A stretch of 64,000 nt of DNA from Acer yangbiense (taxonomy: Eukaryota > Streptophyta > Magnoliopsida > Sapindales > Sapindaceae), in the NCBI GenBank assembly GCA_008009225.1, contig CM017765.1:9362001-9426000 (forward strand), in the 5' to 3' direction. The notes under the pieces were generated by a model, which saw only the letters and a list, made by a program, of their open reading frames with translations, searched no databases and was not told where the DNA came from. Every line of letters begins with the position of its first letter. The stretch's first letter is position 1. Shown here one piece after another: positions 9,719 through 20,716 of the stretch. The position numbers were made by a program, and so were the translations under genes.

Positions 9719-12169
9719 TCACTTCACAAGACATATCCCAATAGATCTACTAAGAATTTTAAATCGAGTAGCATCTAAGGGTTTAGTAAATAGGTCCGCA
9801 AGTTGATCATTAGTACCTACATGTTCAAGTACTATGCATTTATTTTCAACAAGCTCTCTAATGAAGTGATGGCGGATGTCAATATGCTTAGTTCTAGAAT
9901 GTTGCACCGGATTCTTGGAAATATTAATGGCACTCATGTTATCACAAAAGAGAGTGAGAGTACCTTGGTTGAATCCGTAATCTACTAGCATTTGCTTCAT
10001 CCATATAAGTTGAGTGCATCCACTCCCCGCGGCTATGTACTCGGCTTCCGCTGTGGACAAGGAAATCTAGTTTTGCTTCTTGCAAAACCAAGACACCAAG
10101 TTGTTGCCTAGAAAGAATCAACCGCCCGATGTGCTCTTCCTATCATCACAATTTCCTGCCCAATCCGCATCACTATATCCTACAAGACTAGGATTAGTGT
10201 CAAATGAGTACCAAATCCCATAGTTGGAAGTCCCATTCACAAAGCGAATGACTCTCTTAACCGAAGAGAGATGGGACTCCTTGGGATCGGATTGGTACCT
10301 AGCACAAACTCCTACACTAAATGATATATCGGGCCTACTTGCGGTCAAATAGAGCAAGCTCCCTATCATGCCACGATATAAGGTTTGGTCCACACTTTTA
10401 CCGTTAGCATCCCTGCTTAGCTTCAAAGTGGTGCTCATAGGAGTGTCACAATGTTTGGCTTTTTCAAGACCAAACTTCTTCACAAGGTTTTTGGCATATT
10501 TGGCTTGGGTTATGAAGATCCCATTATCTAGTTGCCTAATTTCCAAACCTAGGAAGTAATTAAGCTCACCAACAAGACTCATCTCAAATTCATGAGACAT
10601 AACATCAACAAATTGTTGGACCTTGGTGTTGTTGGTGGAGCCAAACACTATGTCATCGACATATATTTGAGCTATGAAAAGCTCATCATTGTCTCTCTTG
10701 ATGAATAGTGTCTTGTCAACACTACCTCTTGTGTAGTTATTGTCAACAAGAAATTGAGTGAGGCGCTCATACCAAGCCCTCGGTGCTTGTTTCAACCCAT
10801 ATAGTGCCTTCTTGAGGCGATAGACATGGTTGGGGTGGTGAGCATCCACAAACCCCTTGGGTTGTTCAACAAACACTTCCTCTTGCAAGAAGCCATTGAG
10901 GAAGGCACTCTTGACATCCATTTGGTGCAATTTGAACTTGTGCACACAAGAAATGGACAAGAGAAGCCTAATAGACTCTAAACGGGCAACGGGAGCAAAT
11001 GTCTCCTCAAAGTCGATACCCTCAATTTGAGAGTACCCTTGTGCTACAAGTCTAGCCTTGTTCCGCACTATGTTGCCATCCTCATCGGATTTGTTCCTAA
11101 ATATCCATTTAGTGCCTATGACATTAGTGGTCTTAGGCCTAGGAACTAGAGTCCAAACCTCATTCCTTTCGAATTGGTTTAGCTCTTCTTGCATGGCAAG
11201 AACCCAAAATTCATCATTTAAGGCTTCTTCAACCTTTTTGGGTTCAATTTGAGAGGTGTAGCATGTGTAGCTAATAAGATTAGCAAGTTGACGTCTAGTC
11301 CTAACACCCTCATTAACCTCTCCAATGATATCTTCTTTATCATGGAGTTTCCTAACCTATGGAGCGGGTTCTTTTGAGTCCAAGAGAGGAACTCTATCAA
11401 TAGGTTGTGTGTCATCATTGTTGACATTAGATGTCCCATCATTAGGAGACACCACAACCTTCTCTAAAGGAGAAACATCACTAAAAATAACCTCCTCCTC
11501 ATGATCATTAGACTTGAGCCTAGTGTCATCAAATACGATATTGGATGATTCCATAACACTTAGAGTCTTTAAATTGAAAACTCTATAGGCTCTACTATTC
11601 AAGGCATAGCCAATAAAAATACCCTCATCACTCTTAGCATCGAATTTGCCAAGTTGATCACGGTCATTCAAAATGTAGCATTTGCTTCCAAAAGTGTGGA
11701 AGTAGCTAACATTTGGCCTCTTGCCTTTCCATAACTCATAGGAGGTGTTTCTAGTACCGGGCCTTAGGAAAACTCTATTTCCTATATAGCAAGCCGTATT
11801 GATGGCTTCGGCCCATAGGTTCCTAGGGACATTGTTGCTAAGTAACATCACACGGGCCATCTCTTGAAGGACCCTATTTTTCCTCTCAACAACTCCATTT
11901 TGTTGAGGTGTCCTAGGAGCCGAAAACTCATGGGAGATGCCTAAACCATTACAAAAGGTTTCAAAAGTAGCATTCTCAAATTCCCTCCCATGGTCACTTC
12001 TAATCCGTTTTATGCTTTTAATATTAGAGTTCATTTCATTTTGTATTTTATTACAAAGCATTTTAAACTTATCAAAAGTTTCGGATTTTTCTCTAAGAAA
12101 ATATGTCCATGTTAACCTAGAGAAATCATCAACACATACAAAAATGTATCTCTTTCCACCCAAACTTTC
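9719..12169 (-). pseudogene. C3 pol remnant: integrase C-terminal half, reverse transcriptase, RNase H
   Basis: The translation closely matches C1 from the integrase core to the polyprotein end. Recognisable parts are SDHGREFENATF, the PQQNGVVERKNR segment with the integrase Glu, RT with YVDDIV, DADWAGNCDDRKSTSGG and ADLFTKPLD. At least three in-frame stops break it: a Trp codon near 11357, a Cys codon after STSGG near 10116, and a Leu codon before ISLSTAEAEY near 10067. The 5' side of the reading frame is cut by N1, inserted in the integrase core, and continues at 17859. It is not expected to make functional enzyme. Confidence 0.92.
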
Positions 12170-12174
12170 GGTTT

Positions 12175-13842
12175 TGTAAGGATTCCCATTATTGATTGGC
12201 TTATTTCGTGGTCAAACCACATGTTGGGGTTTGGTTGTAAGGGTAGTCTAGGTGTTTGTTGAAGATCAAGACCCTTTCCAAGACCTCAAGAGGACAAGCA
12301 CCAAAGGTATATATCTAGTGCTTACATTGGCTTGAAGAGATATAGTTGCACACACACACACACAACATGCATAACTCTTATTCTTGTATGGTGTGTTTAT
12401 ATTTTGTGTGCATTGTGCTTTATTGATTTATTCAATATCTCTTCTTGCATGTTGAATTGATTGCATCTTGTTATATGATAATGCCATGACATGTTAGGCA
12501 TTAGGATGCATTCAATACCCACACTTGCACTTCATGTATGTTAGCTTTTAGTGTGGAGTAATTCGTTTCCCTAAGGATGTTCGGAAACGTCCGCGCGTGC
12601 ACGGTAATGTGCTTTGTTTTGCGCGATGATCGCCGGTGGAGATGCCTTTGGCTTCTCCTTGGTTTCACCATTTTTGGTGAATCGGCGGTTACGTTCGGCG
12701 GCCTGGCCGCCGTTCGAAACCGCCGACTGAGACCTGATTGAAATATATCTCTCGGGTCCAAAACGGCGGTTGGGATCGGCGGTTTCCAAACCGCCGAATG
12801 AAGTCGCCGAAGTTCCCCTGTTCCACACGGGAGCCATTCGGCGGTTCATTTCGGCGGCCTGGCCGCCGAATGAAACCGCCGATCGGTGCGTTTCAAGGGC
12901 AAAATTGTATTTTCACCTGCCCTGTTCTTGATGCCTATAAATATCACACTTTCTCATTTTCAGATTAAAATGTTCTTTAACTCTAAGAACCCTAAACTTA
13001 AAAGAGAGACATTTGAGAGAAAATCAAATCAAGAACACCTTTTTAACACTCAAAAACCATTCTCATATGCATCAAAATATCATCTAGCATTTTCTAGCTT
13101 AGTTAGGATGCTTGCTTGCATGGGTTTTGGTCAACACATATTCTTTGGTAAGTTCTTCACTATTATCATACATAATTAGTGTTTTATTTATCATTGACAT
13201 CTCTTATATTATTTGTATGCTCTTGAATATATTCTAGATACAAATTAGAGATTGTTGTGTTGACATGATTGAGTGTTGTATTTTTGATAGCTATCTAGGT
13301 TTTGTTAATCTATGTTTAGCTAAGCTATTTGACATGTCATCTAGCTTTTAATATCTAGGATTGAATTAATTGCATATTCACTATCCTAGATAAGCATATA
13401 GAGTAACCTAGCTCTTAATTGCATTTTGGATATTTTATATATTCACATAGGTTGTATATTCTCTTCATAGAGAAAGTAAGTCTTGTGTGTAGCATCCGGG
13501 ATTAGGTTGCTTAGAACGCAAGCAAATTGGCCTAGGTTCACTCATACCGGGATTACGTAGGTGTGTGATTACTTCCGGGATTAGGTTGTAATCGTTTGCA
13601 CATTTAGTGGATTCGAGGTTCGAGTGTGGCTTACTTACATAGCCCGTGGTTTTTCCCGTGAGGGTTTCCACGTAAAAACCAAGTGTTGTTTTAATTTCCG
13701 CACCATATTACAATTGCTTGGTTATATTATCTTGAGGGCATTTTCGTAATTTTGACTAACACGAAAAATTGGGTAAAAAGCGTAAAATCTATTCACCCCC
13801 CCTCTAGATAGCTTTATACACACCGTGCTATTATTTGTTTCA
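12175..13842 (+). repeat. N1 5' LTR (1668 bp)
   Basis: Starts TGTAAGGATTCCC and ends TTTCA, followed by the PBS. Up to 12926 it matches the N1 3' LTR except for one CA unit in a short CA run. From the TATA region on, it instead resembles the solo LTR at 22333-23961. It carries the inverted CCGCCG motif array at about 12681-12890. Confidence 0.93.
12936..12944 (+). promoter_or_regulatory. N1 5' LTR TATA box
   Basis: TATAAATAT lies about 45 bp after the CCGCCG-motif array. The same arrangement is seen in N2 (41497-41505) and, with a slightly different box, in the N1 3' LTR (16633-16640). Confidence 0.65.
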
Positions 13843-13844
13843 AT

Positions 13845-13856
13845 TGGTATCAGAGC
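13845..13856 (+). other. N1 primer-binding site (tRNA-iMet)
   Basis: TGGTATCAGAGC lies two bases after the 5' LTR, identical to the sites of C1, C2 and N2. Confidence 0.92.
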
Positions 13857-13978
13857 GGGTTCCTAGATATACTTAGGTGATCCTAGCTCATTTTTGGTGT
13901 GTTGTGCATTTTGTATGATTATTGTTTTTGACATACATCTTGCATTCTTCTCATTTGCATTCATTCAACGCAAACACT

Positions 13979-14632
13979 ATGAGTGATTTTATGAGAGAAG
14001 AAAATGACTCCGATGAGGAGATGTCCCTCTAAGGAGAGAGAGGAGACGAAGATGAAAGGGCGTTGCTCACATCACCAAAGAGCTTCAAGCCCAAGCCTTC
14101 CTCAATCTTGGTCTAACCAACCAAGAAGGCTATCTTCCCTCAACCTACGATCTTAATAGGGAAGTGTTCAATCATGCAAGCTCAACCGAGCAAGCAACTT
14201 TGTCTTGGTCATCATCAAAGGAGGAGAGATCCTATCCAACTACCAAGACAACCACAACGACAAGGGAAAGCACTTTTGCATGCTCAAGGGAATGGTATAA
14301 TTCCTAACCTTATCTCCTCTTGTCTTTTGTGTGGTATTGTTGGTCATGTTAGACCAAGTTGCTTGCATTACATTTAAATATGTAATCTTATATGCATGAT
14401 TGAAAAGAAAAAGGCTAGAGCTAAGATGCATGTCCTTAAAAAGGAAGAAAATCATTTGCATGATTCTTTGCCATCTAGAACTCTAGAACCTATGACCACT
14501 AGGTATGTTATTGAGACACCTAAGTGGATTATAAAAGACGAACCCGCTTGCTACGAGACAAACATGTCTCAAATAGGTTCAACTAGGTCCTATGGACTTG
14601 GTAAGTCTTTTAGACCACATGCCCTTCATTGA
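13979..14632 (+). pseudogene. N1 degenerate Gag remnant ending in a pol-less tail
   Basis: A start equivalent to the family's conserved MSG Met (here MSD) is followed by an acidic stretch and an early stop. Most of the Gag domain is missing. The 3' portion (about 14174-14632) keeps the second zinc knuckle CLLCGIVGHVRPSC, an in-frame TAA where relatives have Lys (14375-14377), then a basic stretch and the tail SYGLGKSFRPHALH. That tail matches the end of N2 Gag, so N1 and N2 descend from the same gag-only lineage. The reading frame is not translatable as a whole. Confidence 0.85.
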
Positions 14633-15857
14633 AGTGGTGTGGATATTTGACCCCATATGGGGAACTTAAGCAAAGAGAGCTATTTTGCATCTAGTCACTT
14701 GCAAAAAATTTGAAATATCTTATGCTTCTCTTTTTGTTGCTTGAGTTAGCTTGGTTACACTATGTATACATATTTTCTATTTAATAAGTGTGATCAATGC
14801 TTGTATTGCAATCCATGTCATATTTATGTTCAAACATGCATTTTTGGACTAGGAGATATATACATAGGATTTAATTTGAATGACCTATAATGATCTCCAT
14901 GACATGATGATTGCTAAAATGACATGCTAAATGCTAATCTTAAAAAGCATGTTTTGATGATTGCATTTCTTAACTGCAAATAATGTGTGAAAAAGCTTAT
15001 GAGACTCAAATGAAAAAGGATCTTGTATCCATTCAAGGATTTTACAATCCAAATGTCTCTCTTTCTTTATTGGTTGAACATGTCTACTATCATACGGATA
15101 TCTTATCCGGAAAAATCAAGTAGGGTGCAAAGTCGCTCATGACATGTTTAGCTTATAAAGTTGGATATAGTTGTTCTTAAATTGAAATCAATGAAAACCT
15201 ATATCCTTGCTTCTCTCTTGACATTGGTGAAATTGGTTTGAATTCATATTGAAAACCTTTGTCATTTGCTTTGCCAAATACCATGACATTTTGGACTTGA
15301 ATGCTACATGTCTTGTATGCAAAGCAATTTTTTGATTCACACATTTTATTTAAATAAATCTCCTTGTTTCTCTCCAATAAATTTGAGATTGCATAAAGTG
15401 ACTTATATTGATTATGCATATACTAGAATGCTACTAACTCTCTTTGCCTTGAGTGACCCGGTTGGGGATTACTCCCTTGTCTATATCATGACAAAAAGGG
15501 GGAGTATGTTGTGGTAAGGGGAGTTGCAAATTGTAGTAGCAATTGTGCATGTTGGGGAGAATACTAATTGAGGGGGAGTAACCCTTTGAGGGGGAGCATT
15601 TGCACATTCATACATTGCATGATGTTGTACTTAAATTTTTAAATGCAAATGCTTGTTTTATCTCACTTGATTCATCTCACCTTTTCTTGTATTAGAAAGT
15701 ATAGAAACTGTGCTTTCAGGGATTGATTGTTCTACTTGAGATTGAAGACTTCAAGACTATTTATCTTATCTCTTTGTAAAGTAGAAAATCATAAGTAGAC
15801 CTGTAGTTTCTATTATGTTGTGAGGAATCAATGTGAGTGGTGGTTTTGTCACGAAAT
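14633..15857 (+). other. N1 3' untranslated region
   Basis: It is homologous to the 3' UTRs of C2 (reverse strand, 35170-36431) and N2 (44985-46238). There is no open coding sequence on the sense strand. It contains three GGGGGAG purine runs (near 15497, 15571 and 15588) ahead of the true polypurine tract. Confidence 0.8.
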
Positions 15858-15873
15858 AGCCAAAGGGGGAGAT
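15858..15873 (+). other. N1 polypurine tract
   Basis: AGCCAAAGGGGGAGAT directly abuts the 3' LTR and is the expected plus-strand primer. It is identical in C2 and N2. Confidence 0.92.
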
Positions 15874-17853
15874 TGTAAGGATTCCCATTATTGATTGGCT
15901 TATTTCGTGGTCAAACCACATGTTGGGGTTTGGTTGTAAGGGTAGTCTAGGTGTTTGTTGAAGATCAAGACCCTTTCCAAGACCTCAAGAGGACAAGCAC
16001 CAAAGGTATATATCTAGTGCTTACATTGGCTTGAAGAGATATAGTTGCACACACACACACAACATGCATAACTCTTATTCTTGTATGGTGTGTTTATATT
16101 TTGTGTGCATTGTGCTTTATTGATTTATTCAATATCTCTTCTTGCATGTTGAATTGATTGCATCTTGTTATATGATAATGCCATGACATGTTAGGCATTA
16201 GGATGCATTCAATACCCACACTTGCACTTCATGTATGTTAGCTTTTAGTGTGGAGTAATTCGTTTCCCTAAGGATGTTCGGAAACGTCCGCGCGTGCACG
16301 GTAATGTGCTTTGTTTTGCGCGATGATCGCCGGTGGAGATGCCTTTGGCTTCTCCTTGGTTTCACCATTTTTGGTGAATCGGCGGTTACGTTCGGCGGCC
16401 TGGCCGCCGTTCGAAACCGCCGACTGAGACCTGATTGAAATATATCTCTCGGGTCCAAAACGGCGGTTGGGATCGGCGGTTTCCAAACCGCCGAATGAAG
16501 TCGCCGAAGTTCCCCTGTTCCACACGGGAGCCATTCGGCGGTTCATTTCGGCGGCCTGGCCGCCGAATGAAACCGCCGATCGGTGCGTTTCAAGGGCAAA
16601 ATTGTATTTTCACCTGCCCTGTTTTTGGTCTCTATAAATACATCCTTATCTCTGGTTCAGAATACAAGTCTTTGATCATAAGAACCCTAGAGAGATATTT
16701 AGAGAGACTTGAGAGAGAAAGCTTAAAGATCATATCTTTATCTCTCTAAACCCATCCCCACATGCATAAATCTTCATCTAAGCATCATCTAGGATCATCT
16801 AGCATATGCTAATGCATGGGACTTCTTCAACACACATGGTATGATTTGTTGAACACTTTTATCTTACATAATTAGTGTTTCTACTTATCAATTTTATCTC
16901 ATATTTTACTTATATGTGTTTAGATTAATTTCTACATATAAGATTGAGATTATGTGTTGATTGGGTTTTTATTTGTTAGCTAGGCTTTAATGTTCATATG
17001 CCATCTAGCTAATTGATCTCATTTATTGATTGAGATTATTGTTCATAGCTTATTTGATTAGGTCATTATTGCCTAAAAGCTATGCCATGAACATTCTTGT
17101 GTGATGTATTGATAACTAGGTTGATAGATTATTTTTTAATCAACTAGTTAATCCTTTGAATGTTTGTGGGTTTTATATGATAGCTTTGTATCTAGGATTG
17201 GTGATCATTTACTTAGCTAAAGTTATATGCCATGTCATATAGCTATATGTGATATCTAGGATTGATTATATTGTCATCTTATAATCCTAGGTAAGCATTT
17301 AGAGTACCCTAGCTCTTATTGCATTAATTGAATATTCATACATATTCACATAGGGTTGTGCATCTCTTTTGAGAGATTGAAGTCTTGGGGCTAAGTGTGC
17401 TTAGGCCTCAAGCAAATTGGACTAGAGCCGCTATAAAAGGCCCGCGTGGTAGATTAGAGGGTGCTCACGCCAAGAGTAGTGTATCAGGGGATATCACTGG
17501 GGATTGAACCAAGAGTGGCGATTGGTAGTGTCCATAGCCTGAGGTTATCTAGGGTGAGGGTCCGAGAATCACTTGAGGGTGTAACCGTCTTTTCATATAA
17601 TGGATTTCGAGGTCCGAGTGTGGCGCACTTAATAGCCCGTGGTTTTTCCCAGTGGTTGGGTTTTCCACGTAAACATCAAGTTTCATTTACTATTTCCGCA
17701 TCTTACTACACTTGTATGTTTTGTTGACTTGCTAGGGGTATTTTCGTAAAATTGACATGCATGCGAAAATTGGGTAATAATTAGATAAAATCTATTCACC
17801 CCCCCTCTAGCTTTATATTGATAAACACACCTCGAGTATTTTGAGAACTTTCA
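15874..17853 (+). repeat. N1 3' LTR (1980 bp, different R-U5 from the 5' LTR)
   Basis: Starts TGTAAGGATTCCC directly after the PPT and ends CTTTCA before the GGTTT duplication. Positions 15874-16623 match the 5' LTR U3. The rest, including the TATA region TATAAATA and U5, differs in sequence and is about 310 bp longer. Its last 120 bp resemble the N2 LTR ends. Confidence 0.92.
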
Positions 17854-17858
17854 GGTTT

Positions 17859-20622
17859 GCATAGGACCCATGTGGTCAATGTGGAGAAGCTCAAGAGGCT
17901 CCTTGGTGGTGAGATACTTACCCTTTTTGTGCATGCTTTTAGTTTGCTTTCCTTGTTGGCAAGGTCCACAAACACCATTGGCTTTCTTCCCAAGCTTAGG
18001 GAGGCCACGCACACAATTGAACTTTCCAAGGGTCCGTAGATCCCTAAAGTTCATGTGGCCAAGTTTTTCATGCCACAACTCAATTTGCTCATCCATGGAC
18101 ACATGATTATATACAATACTAGCTTCAAGACAATAACAATTGTCGCTAGATCTCATGCCCTTCAACAGGGTTTGTCCATCGGGTTTTAGGATAGAGCAAT
18201 AATCTTTAGAAAACAAGACGGAATATCCTTCATCACTAAGATGTGAAATGCTTATTAAATTGGCTTTCAAGCCATCAACAAATAAAGCATTGGATAAGGA
18301 GGGTAATCCGGGAACGGAAATGGTTCCTTTCCCTACAACATTTGTTTTGGATCCATCACCAAAAGTGACATTTCCACCTTCCTCCATAACAAGAGTCTTG
18401 AAGAAACTCTTGTTTCCCGTCATATGCCTAGAGCACCCACTATCCAAATACCAAAAATTAGAAGAATTTGCCTTCAAGGCTATTTATGCAACATGGCAAA
18501 CATTTTCATTCTTTCTAATCCACTTAGCAACAATTTTAGCTTTCTTAGTGGTCTTTGGTACATGGGCTCTAGATGTCCTAGGATCATGCAAAGTAAAATT
18601 ATCATTCCTAGGAACATGCATCTTGGCTCTATTCTTTCTCTTTTCAATCATGCTTCGTGTTCTACACATTTTAATATATTGAAAGCAATTTGGTCTAATA
18701 TGACCATCACAACCACAAAAGTGACAAATAGGGATGAAAAAAGGAATCATACCTTGTCTTTGTGCACGTATGGGAGCTCGTCCATGTCTTTGTGGATAAG
18801 TGGGTTCAATCCATCTTCGTTGTTGAACCGGTCTAGGTTGCTTCCAAGCTTGAGGTTGCATGATTGGTCTTTTTCCTTTGTGAGCCAATTGTTGAGGAAT
18901 GTTGGCTTGAGGGACCCTAGAGGGTTGAGCTTGAGGTTGCCTTCTTGGCCCCATCTTCACTTGTGCATTAGAGCATTGTCCTACTTCTAATTTCTTCCTA
19001 GGAGCTTGCACAAATGAAGTTTCTTCTTTCTTCAAGCTCTTGACAAACACGGTCTTGTTAGAGGTAGAGATCTTCTTGTCATCTTCATACCCAAGACCCC
19101 TCTTGTCACATGGACTCTTTCCAACACCAAGCATATGGTCAAGCTTCTTGGTGCTAGAGTCTATCCTAGCCAAGTACCCTTTAACTTCTACAAGTTCCCT
19201 CTTCAAGCCTTCTTCACTTCTCTTGGATAAGTATAATTCCTCAATTAACTTATCCTCTCTCCTCTTCAACCTTTCCACTTGTTCACTTAAGTGGTCATTG
19301 TGAGCCGAAAGTTCAAGGTTCTCTTCTCTCAACCTCTCAATCTTTCTTGTGCTTTTAATTGCTAAATCATTGAACTCGGCATGGTATTTAGCAAGCACCT
19401 TTTGCTCCACAAATTTCTTTATGGAAATAGAACAGGAGTCACTTTCTACTTCACTTGAGTCATTTTCCTCTTGACTCATTTCCTCTTTCTCACTACCACT
19501 TTTGCTCTTATGTGAGGAGGCAAAAGCTAGGAGATTAGCCATGAGCTCTTCTTCACTTGAAGACTCATCTTCCTCATTGGAGTCATCACTACTCCCACTC
19601 CAAGTGGCGGCCATCACTTTGCTCTTCTTCTTTTCATTGTGATTAGCACATTCGGGGGCAAAGTGACCAATTCCACCACATTCAAAGCATCAGACCCCTT
19701 TCCTTTCGGTCCTCTCTTGTCTAGGCTCAAACTTCTTGAAGGAACCTTTTTTCTTCAAGTCTTGTCCTCTTGACCCAAATCCCTTCTTCTTCTTGAACCC
19801 CATAACCTTATTAAACCTTTTCACGAATAAGGCAAGGTCTTCATCCGAGTCATGCTTTGCCTCCTTTGCATCCTTAGATGCTTTCAAAGCTATTCCTTTA
19901 GACTTTTTAGAAGGAGTAGTGGTGCTAGGAGCCTTCCTAGACTCATATGCAAGGAGACGTCCAATCACCTCACTTGGCTTCATATCCATGTAGTCACTAT
20001 TTTCTTCTATGGCCGTCACCTTTGATTCAAACCTATCGGGGAGAGATCTCATAATTTTTTGCTTGACTCTCCTATCCGAATACGGGTCTCCGAGTTGATG
20101 GCTTTGATTTACAATGTCCATCAATTTGATTTCGAAGTCATTGAAGCATTCATCCTCTCCCATCCTAAGTAGCTCAAATTGAGTTTTGAGGACTTGAAGC
20201 TTGGACTCCTTCACCACCTCGGTTCCCTCATGTGCAACTTGAAGGATGTCCCATGCCACTTTTGCAATCTGAGTATTCTGAATAAGCTATTATTGATTCT
20301 CATCCATTGCACACATGATGGCATGCATGGCCTTCCTATTCCACTTGGAAGCCTCAAACTCTTGCGCGTTCCATTGTGCCTTAGGCTTCAAAACTTCTTC
20401 TCCTCCACCACCGGGAGTCATCATGGGTAGATCATATCCGTCTTCCACCGCCATCCATGCACGGTCATGAATTTGGCATATGTAGGATTCCATCTTCCCT
20501 TTCCATTGGGAATAATTCAAACCGGTAAGAAGTGGAGGCCTTGTGCTAGAAGCACCTTCGTGGCCACCACCATTTCCACCATTTCCACTCATAGTGTTTA
20601 TGAATGAATGAAATGAATGCAA
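17859..20622 (-). pseudogene. C3 gag, protease and integrase N-terminal remnant
   Basis: This is the 5' part of the C3 polyprotein, continuing into 12169-9719 across N1. It includes the MSGNGG start, Gag domain, the knuckle cysteines, the second knuckle CHFCGCDGHIRPNC, protease LDSGCSRHMTG and the pre-integrase HEKLGHMNF. Breaks are two adjacent stops after DENQ near 20290, a stop replacing Arg just before the first knuckle near 19690, and a stop after CHVA near 18484. Length and order otherwise match C1. Confidence 0.92.
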
Positions 20623-20702
20623 ATGTATGAATGATCAAAAATCACACAAAATGCAAAACACACCAAAATAAGCAAGGATCACCTATGTATGTCTAGGAAC
20701 CC

Positions 20703-20714
20703 GCTCTGATACAA
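20703..20714 (-). other. C3 primer-binding site, mutated
   Basis: The minus strand reads TTGTATCAGAGC where C1, C2, N1 and N2 have TGGTATCAGAGC. One base of the tRNA-iMet match is lost, consistent with an inactive old copy. Confidence 0.8.
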
Positions 20715-20716
20715 AT

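Larger units (their letters stand above)
12175..17853 (+). mobile_element. N1: non-autonomous copia derivative inserted in C3 integrase
   Basis: A complete element with TG...CA ends and a perfect duplication GGTTT (12170-12174 and 17854-17858), in opposite orientation to C3. The order is 5' LTR, PBS, about 2 kb internal sequence with a decayed Gag remnant, PPT, 3' LTR. It has no protease, integrase, RT or RNase H, so mobility would have needed enzymes from C1/C2-type relatives. Its two LTRs share U3 but not R-U5. Confidence 0.93.

Noticed and set aside
12501..12849. Arg/Pro-rich frames in the CCGCCG arrays of the LTRs
   Set aside because: They are by-products of the GC-rich repeats, which are open in several frames at once.
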